The notes: generated by a model not told the origin, from the letters alone. A stretch of DNA of 64,000 bases from Chryseobacterium aahli (GCF_022699665.1 NZ_JALDNB010000003.1:124001-188000); one strand, 5' to 3'; positions 1 to 9,685 are shown, numbered from the stretch's first letter. A program made the numbers and translations.

Positions 1-101
1 ACATAAAGGATACCGTCTTGCTCCTGAACCTGAAGATTTGAAACTCCCGCAGACTGAGCTGCAGAAACCACACTTGAATATTTATCTTGTAATGTGCTCA
101 T
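1..101 (-). CDS. BON/LysM-type protein, partial (N-terminus only)
   Basis: Only the first 33 codons lie in the window; the gene continues past the left edge. The visible start reads MSTLQDKYSSVVSAAQSAG, with no signal peptide. This resembles the start of the BON-plus-LysM proteins related to E. coli Kbp (YgaU), which bind potassium and peptidoglycan. That identity rests on the N-terminus and on the neighbour, because the LysM part is not visible. The ATG is 6 bp downstream of the stop of the BON lipoprotein gene, so the two are probably co-transcribed. Confidence 0.6.
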   Translation of the reverse strand, partial: MSTLQDKYSSVVSAAQSAGVSNLQVQEQDGILY

Positions 102-107
102 CTCTAA

Positions 108-599
108 TTATTTTACAGTATAGTTAAAGTTTACTTTTCCAACTTTCAAAGCATCTACAGATTCTTTGATTTTTCTAGCTTGTACAGAAGATGCAGTTCC
201 TGTAAGAGTCAATTCTCCATTCACTACTTCTACTTTCACAGATGGGAAATCTTTCAAAGCATCTTTCACTTTTTGCTGAACCATAGGATCTACAGCAGCC
301 GTAGTTGCTACCGGTGGTGGAGGTGGAGCTACCTCAGCGATAGTCGCCATATCGTGTACGTCTTTTACACCTTTGATTTCTTTTAGAGATTTGATAGCTG
401 CATCTTTTTCAGCTTGTGAAGCGAATGTTCCTCCTAAATGAGCAACACCTTCTTTTACTTCTACTGTTGCAGTAGGATTAGCAGCAACAATTGTAGTAGC
501 TGAGGTCTGAAGATCAGCATCAGATACTTTCTTTTTACACGAAATAGATCCAAACGATACTGCCAAAGCTAAGGCAGACATTGCGATTGTTTTTTTCAT
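108..599 (-). CDS. BON domain lipoprotein, two BON repeats
   Basis: A 163-residue envelope protein. A lipoprotein signal ends in the lipobox-like SFGSISC, with the lipidated Cys near residue 21, followed by lysines. Two BON-type modules follow, at about residues 28-90 and 105-162. Each has an alternating hydrophobic pattern with a conserved Gly (VAHLGGTF and ELTLTGTA). They are separated by a Pro/Ala-rich linker (APPPPPVATTAA). BON domains are thought to bind membranes or lipids in the periplasm; no enzyme activity is expected. The gene heads an operon with the BON/LysM-type gene at the left edge, and a TAnnTTTG box lies 32 bp upstream of its start. Confidence 0.85.
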   Translation of the reverse strand: MKKTIAMSALALAVSFGSISCKKKVSDADLQTSATTIVAANPTATVEVKEGVAHLGGTFASQAEKDAAIKSLKEIKGVKDVHDMATIAEVAPPPPPVATTAAVDPMVQQKVKDALKDFPSVKVEVVNGELTLTGTASSVQARKIKESVDALKVGKVNFNYTVK

Positions 600-630
600 A
601 ATTGATTTAATTTAATGTTTTAATTAGACT

Positions 631-638
631 CAAATGTA
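631..638 (-). promoter_or_regulatory. -7 promoter box for the BON operon
   Basis: On the minus strand this reads TACATTTG, an exact match to the Bacteroidota -7 consensus TAnnTTTG. It lies 32 bp upstream of the BON lipoprotein start. No clear -33 TTTG is seen. Confidence 0.55.
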
Positions 639-782
639 ATAATAAAATCTATACCATTTATCTAAAAAATAAATAAATATATCAATGTTTTAATTTAATT
701 GTTTCATTATCTGTATATTAATTTTTTCTCATTGAATTTTAAGTAATTTTAACATAAGTTTAGGCTTCATCAATAAAACCAT

Positions 783-790
783 TATATTTG
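783..790 (+). promoter_or_regulatory. -7 promoter box for the symporter gene
   Basis: TATATTTG matches TAnnTTTG and lies 19 bp before the ATG at 810, leaving a very short leader. This spacing recurs at several other genes in the window. Confidence 0.55.
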
Positions 791-809
791 TGGCTATTGA
801 ACTCTATAT

Positions 810-2060
810 ATGAAAGGACAGAATAAATTATTTATAGCAATTATCATTGCATTGGTAGTGGGTGTTGCAATTGGTGGATTTGTACACATTCAGTATCCTG
901 AAAGTGCGAAACCATTCTCTCAAAACATCAAACTTTTGGGAACCATTTTCATCAGATTGGTACAGATGATCATTGCACCATTGGTTTTTACAACTTTGGT
1001 GGTGGGAATTGCCAAAATGAGTGACATCAAAATGATCGGAAGAGTAGGGTCAAAAGCAATGCTTTGGTTCATTTCAGCTTCTCTCGTTTCATTATTTATA
1101 GGTTTGATTTTGGTGAATTGGCTTGAACCAGGCCACGTAACGAAACTTCCTATTCAGGATGCAGCGTCTGCTGACGAACTTTTAAAATCGAGCAAAGGTT
1201 TCTCAATGGAAGATTTTGTGAAACATGTTATCCCTAAAAGTATTTTTGAAGCTTTTGCAACCAATGAAGTTCTACAGATTGTAGTTTTCTCTATTATGTT
1301 CGGAGTTGCTCTGGCGAATTTGGGTGACGAATATGCTCAACCTGTCATCAAATTATTTGATGTCATTGCTCATGCAATACTGAAAATGGTAGGTTATATC
1401 ATGTGGTTTGCGCCGCTTGGAGTTTTAGGAGCAATTGCAGCAGTTGTTGCGACCAATGGTTTTGAAATTTTTAAAGTCTACGCAATTTATCTCAGAGACT
1501 TTTTCTTTGCGATAGCCGTATTATGGGCTGTGCTTTTATTGGTTGGATATTTGATTTTAGGCAAACGTCTTTTTGAATTATTAAGAAGAATAAAATCTCC
1601 ATTATTAATTGCTTTCTCCACAACAAGTTCTGAAGCTGTTTTTCCTAAATTGGTTGAAGAATTAGAAAGATTTGGGTGTAACAATAGAGTAGTGTCATTT
1701 ATTTTACCTTTAGGATATTCATTTAATTTGGATGGAAGTATGATGTACATGACGTTTGCATCAATTTTCATTGCTCAGATCTACGGAATCGAAATGTCTA
1801 TCGGACAACAAATCACCATGCTTTTGGTTTTAATGTTAACTTCAAAAGGGATTGCCGGAGTTCCGAGAGCTTCTTTAGTTATTATCGTGGCAACATGCTC
1901 AATGTTCGGAATTCCGCCTGAGGGAATTGCTTTAATTTTACCAATCGATCACTTCTGTGATATGGCGAGAAGTATGACGAATGTTTTAGGAAATGCTTTG
2001 GCAACTTCTGCGGTTTCTAAATGGGAAGGGCAGCTTGATAACCATGGAGGAGATCTATAA
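810..2060 (+). CDS. Dicarboxylate/amino acid:cation symporter (DAACS family)
   Basis: A 416-residue inner-membrane transporter of the GltP/DctA type, which couples uptake of glutamate, aspartate or C4-dicarboxylates to Na+ or H+. The family's signature elements are present: re-entrant loop HP1 (AFSTTSSEAVFPKL, about residue 270), TM7 (SFNLDGSMMYMTF, about residue 305), loop HP2 (GIAGVPRASLVII, about residue 350) and the TM8 substrate motif (DHFCDMARSMTNVLGN, about residue 380). Length is normal for the family. Whether it takes amino acids or dicarboxylates cannot be read from sequence alone. It stands alone, with its own -7 box at 783. Confidence 0.92.
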   Translation: MKGQNKLFIAIIIALVVGVAIGGFVHIQYPESAKPFSQNIKLLGTIFIRLVQMIIAPLVFTTLVVGIAKMSDIKMIGRVGSKAMLWFISASLVSLFIGLILVNWLEPGHVTKLPIQDAASADELLKSSKGFSMEDFVKHVIPKSIFEAFATNEVLQIVVFSIMFGVALANLGDEYAQPVIKLFDVIAHAILKMVGYIMWFAPLGVLGAIAAVVATNGFEIFKVYAIYLRDFFFAIAVLWAVLLLVGYLILGKRLFELLRRIKSPLLIAFSTTSSEAVFPKLVEELERFGCNNRVVSFILPLGYSFNLDGSMMYMTFASIFIAQIYGIEMSIGQQITMLLVLMLTSKGIAGVPRASLVIIVATCSMFGIPPEGIALILPIDHFCDMARSMTNVLGNALATSAVSKWEGQLDNHGGDL

Positions 2061-2131
2061 ATATGAATGATGTGCAATTGGTAATGAGTAATACGAGCAG
2101 AGAACTTTGACTCAAAAAAATTAAACTTACA

Positions 2132-2848
2132 ATGTTGAATTTACAACAACATAAAAATACAATTGCTGATAAAGGATTTTCCGTTATCAGCAATGTTTTT
2201 TCTACGGAAGAAATTGGAAAAATAAGTAAAGTCATTCAAAGTATTGACACTTCAAAAGAAACGTTTAGGAAATCGGAAGACCTTTTTGCGATACGTCAGT
2301 TTTTAAAGGAGATTCCTGAAGTAAGAGACTTGATTTTTAATGAAAATTTAAAAACAATCATCAGAGAAATTTTTGGCGAAAACTATTTTGTTGTTAAAAG
2401 TATTTACTTCGATAAACCAGAAAAGTCAAACTGGTACGTTGCCTATCATCAGGATTTAACAATTTCGGTTGATAAAAAAGTTGAACTGGAAAATTTTGGT
2501 CCGTGGACAACGAAACAGAATCAGTTTGCCGTTCAGCCACCTTTGGATATTCTTGAAAATATTTTTACCATAAGAATTCATTTAGACGATACTGATGAAA
2601 ATAATGGAGCCTTAAAAGTAGTTCCAAAATCTCACGCAAAAGGAATTTACAGACCCGAAACCATCGATTGGGATGTGGAAACAGAAAATATCTGCAACGT
2701 TGAAAAAGGCGGAGTTATGATTATGAAACCGCTTCTTCTTCACGGTTCAAACCGCACAACGAATGGAAAGAAAAGGAGAGTCATTCATATTGAATTTTCG
2801 GATAGAAAATTGCCTGAGGAGTTGAATTGGTCGGAAAGAATGAATTAA
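2132..2848 (+). CDS. Phytanoyl-CoA dioxygenase (PhyH) family protein
   Basis: A 238-residue predicted Fe(II)/2-oxoglutarate-dependent dioxygenase. The facial triad is visible: H106 and D108 in YHQDLTI, and H204 in LLLHGSNRTT. Arginines at 215-216 are well placed to bind 2-oxoglutarate. These cytoplasmic enzymes hydroxylate small molecules; this one's substrate is unknown and the neighbours do not suggest a pathway. A small membrane-protein gene follows 11 bp after the stop. The family assignment is firm and the function is open. Confidence 0.85.
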   Translation: MLNLQQHKNTIADKGFSVISNVFSTEEIGKISKVIQSIDTSKETFRKSEDLFAIRQFLKEIPEVRDLIFNENLKTIIREIFGENYFVVKSIYFDKPEKSNWYVAYHQDLTISVDKKVELENFGPWTTKQNQFAVQPPLDILENIFTIRIHLDDTDENNGALKVVPKSHAKGIYRPETIDWDVETENICNVEKGGVMIMKPLLLHGSNRTTNGKKRRVIHIEFSDRKLPEELNWSERMN

Positions 2849-2859
2849 GAAAAATAAGA

Positions 2860-3456
2860 ATGATAAAAAGAAACTGGCTTTTAATTCCAATGCTGATTAT
2901 TGGATTTTATTATAATCTGTGGAGAATTCAAAATGCGGATACTGAAATGGTGTTTCAGGAGTTTATTTATGGATTTCTGCTTTTGTTATTTTTAATTTTT
3001 CTTGGCTTTAGTATCAATAAAGATTTAAAAAAATATAACATTTCAAAATCATTTAAGAGTTTTACTCCTTCAATTATCGGTTTTTTGATATTAATATCCT
3101 TTGCAATTAATGCTTTTGTTCTTAGCTTGAGAGATAATTCTCCTGTTCTAATTCAGGCAAGTTACGACGGAGATTATAATGGTGCTTGGTTTGAATTTAG
3201 GAAAGATGGCACTTATAAATTTGTAGACCATGCTGGTGTAGGAGCAGATATTACAAGAGGGAATTATCAGATGAAAGACTCAATCATTATTCTCGATAAA
3301 AATGAAATTGGAAATATAATTGTTTCAAATACTTTGTTGTTTCGAGAAGAGAATTATGGGGATTCTAAATTTAAAGTTTTATATCAGATTAATAAAAATC
3401 ATATAATTATAAATCCAAATTTTAAATTTTTAGTTAACGATGATTTACAAGATTGA
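2860..3456 (+). CDS. Hypothetical membrane protein
   Basis: A 198-residue protein I do not recognise. I chose the ATG at 2860; an in-frame TTG at 2827 overlaps the dioxygenase gene and would add 11 residues. The N-terminal half has three hydrophobic segments at about residues 5-20, 30-48 and 68-90. The C-terminal half (about 95-198) is a soluble beta-rich domain with a pattern like small lipocalin-type modules (GAWFEFRKDGTYKF ... GNYQMKDSIIIL). The gene is directly downstream of the PhyH gene and upstream of a bidirectional terminator. Confidence 0.7.
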   Translation: MIKRNWLLIPMLIIGFYYNLWRIQNADTEMVFQEFIYGFLLLLFLIFLGFSINKDLKKYNISKSFKSFTPSIIGFLILISFAINAFVLSLRDNSPVLIQASYDGDYNGAWFEFRKDGTYKFVDHAGVGADITRGNYQMKDSIIILDKNEIGNIIVSNTLLFREENYGDSKFKVLYQINKNHIIINPNFKFLVNDDLQD

Positions 3457-3477
3457 AACTATATGAAAGCATAATAA

Positions 3478-3508
3478 AAAAACCTCTTTCCAATCGAAAG
3501 AGGTTTTA
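3478..3508. terminator. Bidirectional rho-independent terminator
   Basis: A perfect 10-bp stem (AACCTCTTTC with GAAAGAGGTT, 5-nt loop) has A's on the left and T's on the right. It can serve both the plus-strand gene ending at 3456 and the minus-strand GH92 gene ending at 3530. Confidence 0.85.
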
Positions 3509-3529
3509 CTGTATAAGATATCTGAATTT

Positions 3530-6334
3530 TTACTTCACAGCAATCTCATCCACGAAAATATACGCATCTCCACCAGCTCCTTGATGCCATTCCGGAAGTT
3601 TTCCAAAGTGATAGGCTTTTACCTTTAGATAACGAGCTTCGGTTGGAAGAACTTCAGTTGAGAAATCTTTCACCTGAACTGTTTCATCCTTCGCATCAAT
3701 GTTATTTTCCAAAGTTTTCAGAAGAATGAATGTTTTCCCATCCATTGAAGCGTAGTATTCCACTTTTTTAGGCATTAAAATCCATGCTCTGCTGTCCTGT
3801 AAGTAGGTTGAAGAAATGTGATTGATTTGCTGAGGTGATTTAAAATCAATAATCGCTTCTACAGTTTGTCCCTGATAACCTTGCCATTCGCCTTTTCTCC
3901 AATTTACATCACCGTTGATGCCGTCGATGATAGACAGTTTTCCACCTGCTGTGTATTGAGGATTAACGTTAGCATTGATAGTAATATCCCAATGGTTTGG
4001 TCTTCTGTTGAAATTGGCTGTGGTGATTCCGCTTTTCTCGCCATTTCTTTCGGCGTACGTTGAAACCTGTGTCGTTTTACTGATCGTGAAAGGTTCTTTA
4101 TAGACTTTAAAAGTTTTTCTAACGTTAGCATCATTTTCATCCATTGTCATGTAATAGACTTTATCTTTTTCGTTCAAAGGTTTGATTTTCACCTGAGTCG
4201 TAAAATCAAACAGTCGATCCGCAGCAATTACCGGAGATGCGGTTTGTTCTGTATATTTTAAATCTTTAGCAGCTTTTACATTTTCAAAACCTAAATGTTT
4301 AAGTTCACTTTTTGGAGTGCTTTTCGTAATAACTCTTGTCGTTCCATCTTCCAAATGAAGTTTAATTTCATCAAAATAAGGCGTTACGGTTTCCCATTCA
4401 GGTTTCCCTGGAGTAACTGAATAAATTCCCATTGAGCTTAAAATAAACCATGCGCTCATCTGTCCGCAATCTTCATTTCCAATCAAACCATCTGGTGTGT
4501 TTTTGTAGAAATTATCAAGAATATATTTGATTTTTTCTTCAGTTTTTTGAGGTTTATCAACAAAATTATAAAGATAAGCGATGTGATGACTCGGTTCATT
4601 TCCTTGAGCGTATTGTCCCATCAATCCAGTTATGTCCACCTGTTCTCTCCCTGTCGTTTTATCGGGAGCTGCGAAAATAGCATCAATAAATTGTTCAAAT
4701 TTTTCTTTTCCGCCATGAGCTTCAATCAAGCCCGGAATATCCTGCGGAACGAAGTAAGAATAATGCCACGAATTTCCTTCTGTGTAATTGTTATTCACTT
4801 CTCTCGGATCAAACGGCTCATACCAGTTTCCGTTCTTTCTGGCCTGCATAAAACCATTGTTTGGATTGTAAAGATTTTTCCAGTTTTGAGAACGTTTCAT
4901 GAAGTATTCGTAATCTTCTTTTTTGTTTAAAATCTTCGCCATCTGAGCAATACACCAGTCATCATAGGCATATTCGACAGTTTTAGAAACGCTTTCATGC
5001 TCATCATCAATACTGATGTAGTTATTTTGTTTGTAAGCATTTAAACCAAAAATATCCTTCATTGCTGAATTTTTTGAAGCTTCAAACGCTTTTTCATAAT
5101 CAAAACCTGTAATTCCTTTAGCCATTGCATCTGCAATCACAGAAACACCGTGATAACCAATCATACATTCGGTTTCGTTGGAAGCAAGTTCCCAGACAGG
5201 AATTCTTCCACCTTGTTCACGTTGCTTAATGAAAGTATTCACAAAATCAGCAGTTCGTTTTCTGTCGATTAATGTCATTAAAGGATGTTCGCCTCTGAAA
5301 GTATCCCAAAGCGAAAAAACGGAGTAGTATCCGAAATCTTTCGCCATGTAAAATTTGTTGTCTCTCCCGCGGTATTTTCCGTCGACATCCATATTGATAT
5401 TGGGTTGCGTGAAAACGTGATATAAAGCGGTGTAGAAAACTGTCAGTTTGTCTTTGTCGGCAGATTTGACTTCAATTTTGGATAGTTCTTTGTTCCAATC
5501 TGCAACTGCTTGATTTTGAATTTCGTTAAAATCATTCGATTTTCCTTCAGCAAGCATGTTTTTTCCGGCACCTTCATAATCGGTTGGAGAAATCGCCACT
5601 TTCACGCTGATTTTTTCGCCACTTTTAACAGCAGTTGTGAAAGCTAAAGCTAATTTAGTCCCAGAGAAAGTATTATTTTCATTTTTACCGTTGAAATCTT
5701 TTTTTGAGATTTTCATAGGTTTTGAAAACTCAATTCTTGCATAAATATATTGATTGGTTGCCCAAGCTTCACTTCTTCTGAAAACTTCGATGGTTTTGCT
5801 GTCGATGATTCTTACTTCACCTTCCAGCAATTTATCTCTGTGATTTAAATCTAAAATAATATTGGCGTTTCCAGTTTTATTAAATTTATATTCATGATAA
5901 CCGACTCTTTTTGTCGTGGTCAAACGTACATCAATATTGTGTTTATCTAATTTAACCGAATAAAATCCAGCCGTAGCTTTCTCGTTTTTATGAGAAAATT
6001 TTGATGAATATTCTTTCGGGGCCAGTCCCGGAACTCCCATTGTCGGCATCAGCATAATATCTCCGTAATCCGAAACTCCCGTTCCGTTCAGATGGGTGTG
6101 CGAAAATCCGTAAATCACCGAATCTGAGTAGTGATAACCGCTACAGCCATCCCAACTTCCGTCAATTCTGGTGTCGGGTGAAAGCTGAACCATCCCAAAA
6201 GGCACAATTGCACCGGGAAAAGTATGACCGTGACCGCCTGTTCCGATAAACGGATTAACGTATTGAGAATAATTCTGAGCCTGTAAATAAAGGGTGAAAA
6301 TAGAAAAAAAAAGTACGAATTTTTTAGAACTCAT
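3530..6334 (-). CDS. Secreted GH92 family alpha-mannosidase
   Basis: A 934-residue exo-alpha-mannosidase of family GH92, a calcium-dependent family that trims alpha-1,2 and related mannose links from N-glycans. I chose the start giving the signal peptide MSSKKFVLFFSIFTLYLQAQ. An upstream in-frame ATG at 6394 would put 20 extra residues before it, and the -7 box at 6376 lies inside that extension. Family motifs: the N-terminal NPFIGTGGHGHTFPGA, YTEGNSWHYSYFVPQD (about residue 520), and GNEDCGQMSAWFILSSMG (about residue 620). After about residue 730 come a chitobiase C-terminal-like segment and a discoidin (F5/8C)-like domain, probably for glycan binding. No SusC/D partner lies beside it and no T9SS tail is visible. 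Confidence 0.9.
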   Translation of the reverse strand: MSSKKFVLFFSIFTLYLQAQNYSQYVNPFIGTGGHGHTFPGAIVPFGMVQLSPDTRIDGSWDGCSGYHYSDSVIYGFSHTHLNGTGVSDYGDIMLMPTMGVPGLAPKEYSSKFSHKNEKATAGFYSVKLDKHNIDVRLTTTKRVGYHEYKFNKTGNANIILDLNHRDKLLEGEVRIIDSKTIEVFRRSEAWATNQYIYARIEFSKPMKISKKDFNGKNENNTFSGTKLALAFTTAVKSGEKISVKVAISPTDYEGAGKNMLAEGKSNDFNEIQNQAVADWNKELSKIEVKSADKDKLTVFYTALYHVFTQPNINMDVDGKYRGRDNKFYMAKDFGYYSVFSLWDTFRGEHPLMTLIDRKRTADFVNTFIKQREQGGRIPVWELASNETECMIGYHGVSVIADAMAKGITGFDYEKAFEASKNSAMKDIFGLNAYKQNNYISIDDEHESVSKTVEYAYDDWCIAQMAKILNKKEDYEYFMKRSQNWKNLYNPNNGFMQARKNGNWYEPFDPREVNNNYTEGNSWHYSYFVPQDIPGLIEAHGGKEKFEQFIDAIFAAPDKTTGREQVDITGLMGQYAQGNEPSHHIAYLYNFVDKPQKTEEKIKYILDNFYKNTPDGLIGNEDCGQMSAWFILSSMGIYSVTPGKPEWETVTPYFDEIKLHLEDGTTRVITKSTPKSELKHLGFENVKAAKDLKYTEQTASPVIAADRLFDFTTQVKIKPLNEKDKVYYMTMDENDANVRKTFKVYKEPFTISKTTQVSTYAERNGEKSGITTANFNRRPNHWDITINANVNPQYTAGGKLSIIDGINGDVNWRKGEWQGYQGQTVEAIIDFKSPQQINHISSTYLQDSRAWILMPKKVEYYASMDGKTFILLKTLENNIDAKDETVQVKDFSTEVLPTEARYLKVKAYHFGKLPEWHQGAGGDAYIFVDEIAVK

Positions 6335-6375
6335 TGTAAATAATTTGATGTAAAAATGGTAGTAATTGATTTTAA

Positions 6376-6383
6376 CAAATCTA
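6376..6383 (-). promoter_or_regulatory. -7 promoter box for the GH92 gene
   Basis: TAGATTTG on the minus strand matches TAnnTTTG. It lies 42 bp upstream of the chosen start at 6334 and inside the longer alternative reading frame, which supports the shorter start. Confidence 0.5.
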
Positions 6384-6516
6384 ACAAAAATCAACTACAT
6401 ATTCCAGATTCGTAAATAAATTTTATAATCTGGTAGGTAGGAAATCACCATAAAGTAGTATATCAATCAATCTATAAATTACTTAAATTTGATTATAACT
6501 AATAATAATCAACGCC

Positions 6517-7461
6517 ATGAACTTTAAATTAATTGAAGTCGCCATCGGGCTTATCTTCGTGTATCTGCTACTCAGTATTTTTGCGATGGTTTTTATGGAA
6601 ATGATCTCTACGTTTCTGCGAATGAGAGGCGAATTGCTGAAAAGTACAATTGAAAAAATGCTCTTCAACAAAAATGAAAATCCTGAAAAAATCAACAAGT
6701 TTTATGATCAGCCGCTCGTTCTTTTTCTGGGTGATGATGTGACAACGTGGTCGTTTCTGGATCGATTTATTTCAAAAAAATTTAAAAAGCTTCCCAGTTA
6801 TCTTAAGTGTGAAGATTTTTACAACACGTTTCTCACTTTTATTAATGATGAGAAATTCTCAGATTCTCTTACAGTAATCGAAGCGAAAATCTCTGCAGCT
6901 CCTTTTGCTGAAAATACAAAATCACATCTCCGTTTTCTAATTCAGAAATCTAAAGGTGATGTCGTGAACTTTAAGAAGGAAATCTCTGCATGGTTTGAAG
7001 AATGTATGGCTCGTGCAAACACCTGGTATTCCAGAAAAGTACAGTATATCCTACTTTTCTTGGGTTTTGTAATTGCTGTTTCGGTAAATGGAGATACTTT
7101 GAGAATGATTCAAAAACTTAATAACGACGAAAAATTAAGAAATGAACTGGTACAATCTGCTAGTGATTACATCAAGGAAAATCCTGATGCTCCGAAAGCT
7201 AAAACAGATGTGATTAAAAAGAAAATAGGAGAAGAGTATAACAGCCTCATCAGCGAATCTCATCAATTGTTAGGTTGGGAAAAGAATTTGGATAAAAAAT
7301 ATTTTGATGATCACTTCGATTTTCAGAATATTTTATCCAAATTTTTTGGATTTTTACTTACCGCAGTTGCCATAAGTCTGGGTTCAAATTTTTGGTTTGA
7401 TCTGCTCAAAAGGCTTTTGAATATAAGAACTTTAGGAAAGCCAACACAAATAAACCAATAA
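6517..7461 (+). CDS. Conserved membrane protein, unknown function
   Basis: A 314-residue inner-membrane protein. Predicted membrane segments lie at about residues 5-28, 172-190 and 268-288. Two blocks recall a widespread uncharacterised family: WYSRKVQYILLFLGFVIAVS followed by NGDTL (about 170-195), and FFGFLLTAVAISLGSNFWFD (about 270-290). The soluble parts at about 35-165 and 195-265 are charged and probably helical. The metallophosphoesterase gene begins 14 bp after the stop, so the two likely form an operon and may work together at the membrane. I cannot assign a function. Confidence 0.75.
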   Translation: MNFKLIEVAIGLIFVYLLLSIFAMVFMEMISTFLRMRGELLKSTIEKMLFNKNENPEKINKFYDQPLVLFLGDDVTTWSFLDRFISKKFKKLPSYLKCEDFYNTFLTFINDEKFSDSLTVIEAKISAAPFAENTKSHLRFLIQKSKGDVVNFKKEISAWFEECMARANTWYSRKVQYILLFLGFVIAVSVNGDTLRMIQKLNNDEKLRNELVQSASDYIKENPDAPKAKTDVIKKKIGEEYNSLISESHQLLGWEKNLDKKYFDDHFDFQNILSKFFGFLLTAVAISLGSNFWFDLLKRLLNIRTLGKPTQINQ

Positions 7462-7475
7462 TAAAAACGAAGGTC

Positions 7476-9536
7476 ATGAATTATATTATTATACTCCTCA
7501 TTATTGTTGCGTTCGTTGTGGTAATGTTGATCTTAATTAAAATTTGGGAGGTCAGATTTTTTAAGCCCAAGCACATTGAAATTTCTCTTTATAAAGACGA
7601 ATTGGATGAGTTGATGAATGAGCCTGAGAAAAAGATAACAAGCAGCTATTATTTTATCCCAAGAAATAGTGTTGAATGGTTTAATCTTCCAGGACTTCTC
7701 AATACTTTCAAAAGAGTGTCGCTTTCTACTGATACACTCTCTATCATTGATAAAAGAGAGGTTCAGGACAGTTTCGGAAAAGATTTTAGTGATGTCCCGT
7801 TTCAAAGGCAATTAGACAACAAATCGAATGGCGAAAAAGCTTTCTGGTTTGATTTTACGGCAGATACTGGAGATGGTTTTGATTCTACAATGAACGTTTT
7901 TTATCCGCTTACACGCAACAAAATTTCTTATCAGTACGGAACAGGTTTTTTAGAGCTTGACAGAGCAGATATGTTGGTTGTTGGAGGAGATTTGGTGTAT
8001 CCAGATGCTACTGAAACCAATTATATTGATCGTTTTAAAGGACCTATCAGATTGTTATTTCCATCTGATAAACAGAATGTGAAAGGTGGACGTTTTGCTA
8101 AAAATAATACCTTACTTGTTGCCACTCCCGGTAATCACGATTGGTATGATGGTCTGAATGCTTTTTTCAGAATGATGTGCCAGCAGAAAAGGGTAGGATA
8201 TTACCAGACGATTCAGCAAAGAAGCTATTTTGCATATAAACTTACCGATAGAGTCCATATTTTGGGTGTGGATAATCAATTAATGGGAGATGTGGATATT
8301 CCTCAATTGGAATATTTTGTAAGATACATCGTAGATTTGGCAAAAACGAAAACCAAAATTAAGCAGTATTTCATTCTTTTGATTGCTGAACCCAATTGGT
8401 ACGGCTATGTTGGTGAAGACCGTGGGAAAAGAAGACAAAGGATGGATAGCTTAGAGTATTTTATCATGGAAATGAAAAAGACTGCTCAATATTCTCATGT
8501 ATTAGAAGAAAATCCAGATTTTGAAATAGAATTTAAAATGATTTTGTGCGGAGACATACATCATTACGCTCATTACGAATTTTTTCCAAAAAGCGAAGAA
8601 GAAAAAATTGACATCCAGCATTTGGTAACTTCTGGCGGAGGTGGTGCTTTCGGGCATTTTACAGATTTTCTGCAGGAAAAGATAAGAATTCCTGATTTTA
8701 CCACCCGATTCGGTGAATTTGTCAATTATAAATTAAAGAAAACCTATCCAGATAAAGAAAATTCTAAGAAATTAAACCATTATAATTTACTTTTCCCATT
8801 TTATAATATTTGGTTTACTGTAATGCTTATCGGCATTGCATTTTTCAGCAGCTATATTTATGTGCATAATGATGGCTTTTTTCTTCGCACTCTTGCTTTG
8901 CTTTTAATGCCTGTCATCGTAACATTTATTGTATATAAAGTTGCCTCGCCAGAACGATCTAGCAAAGAAATCTGGATCGATAATTTTTTGTACAGCATTA
9001 TGTTTTTATCTTCATTTTGCCTGCAGATTTTTATGATGAGAGATTTATACGACAGTATGAAAATAGATAATGTTAATATAGGAACTTTTTTAAGTAATAA
9101 AATTCCACAATTATTCAATCTTTTCAATTTAGATGAAGAAAAAACAAATGACTTTTTAAATTTTAATGAAAGAAGATCTATTGTGTTTATTGTTTTAGGT
9201 CTTTTGCAATCATTTTTCTTCGGTTTTTATCTCTGGTTCTGTTATCGTTTTTTCGGAAAACACGTTACAGAAGCTTCAAGCAGCAGAGTATTAAAACATA
9301 AGAGAAATTTTTTAAAGTTTAAAATCACCGATTCACAAATTACCGTTTACACTATTGGAATTGAAAAGTGTTATCCCTGGAAATCGCTTTTAAAAGGTAA
9401 AAAAGCTGTCGATCTGCAAAAAGAAATTTATAAATCACAGGAAAATCCCGAAGTGTTTCTTAAAGAAAAATTCGGAGATATGTACGATAAAAGCGATTAC
9501 AAAATCATTGATAAATTTAGTATTGAATTAAATTAA
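7476..9536 (+). CDS. Membrane-bound metallophosphoesterase
   Basis: A 686-residue calcineurin-like phosphoesterase held in the membrane. There is one N-terminal hydrophobic segment (about 3-22). The catalytic domain (about 90-420) carries metal-binding motifs in order: GGDLVYPDA (about 170), TPGNHDWYDG (about 215) and CGDIHHYAHYE (about 360). The first Asp of the classical D-x-H motif is not obvious; FDFTADTGDGFDS near 125-137 is the likely equivalent. Four hydrophobic segments follow (about 445-470, 475-495, 515-530, 565-590), then a charged C-terminal tail. The substrate is unknown. The preceding membrane-protein gene is 14 bp away. Confidence 0.82.
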   Translation: MNYIIILLIIVAFVVVMLILIKIWEVRFFKPKHIEISLYKDELDELMNEPEKKITSSYYFIPRNSVEWFNLPGLLNTFKRVSLSTDTLSIIDKREVQDSFGKDFSDVPFQRQLDNKSNGEKAFWFDFTADTGDGFDSTMNVFYPLTRNKISYQYGTGFLELDRADMLVVGGDLVYPDATETNYIDRFKGPIRLLFPSDKQNVKGGRFAKNNTLLVATPGNHDWYDGLNAFFRMMCQQKRVGYYQTIQQRSYFAYKLTDRVHILGVDNQLMGDVDIPQLEYFVRYIVDLAKTKTKIKQYFILLIAEPNWYGYVGEDRGKRRQRMDSLEYFIMEMKKTAQYSHVLEENPDFEIEFKMILCGDIHHYAHYEFFPKSEEEKIDIQHLVTSGGGGAFGHFTDFLQEKIRIPDFTTRFGEFVNYKLKKTYPDKENSKKLNHYNLLFPFYNIWFTVMLIGIAFFSSYIYVHNDGFFLRTLALLLMPVIVTFIVYKVASPERSSKEIWIDNFLYSIMFLSSFCLQIFMMRDLYDSMKIDNVNIGTFLSNKIPQLFNLFNLDEEKTNDFLNFNERRSIVFIVLGLLQSFFFGFYLWFCYRFFGKHVTEASSSRVLKHKRNFLKFKITDSQITVYTIGIEKCYPWKSLLKGKKAVDLQKEIYKSQENPEVFLKEKFGDMYDKSDYKIIDKFSIELN

Positions 9537-9685
9537 AAGAATTCGTTGTTCGATTTTAACAAAAGTAATTTTTATCTTTTTTTTGATATAGGATTTAATT
9601 AAAAACTTTGAAAATAAGTAAAAACAATCTATAAAAGAATTTGTCTATCTGTCTCTTTATTGATTCTAAATAGCTAAAATTTCCG

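Noticed and set aside
2827-2859. TTG start for the small membrane protein after PhyH
   Set aside because: It would overlap the PhyH coding end and add a short non-hydrophobic leader; the ATG at 2860 directly precedes the first membrane segment.
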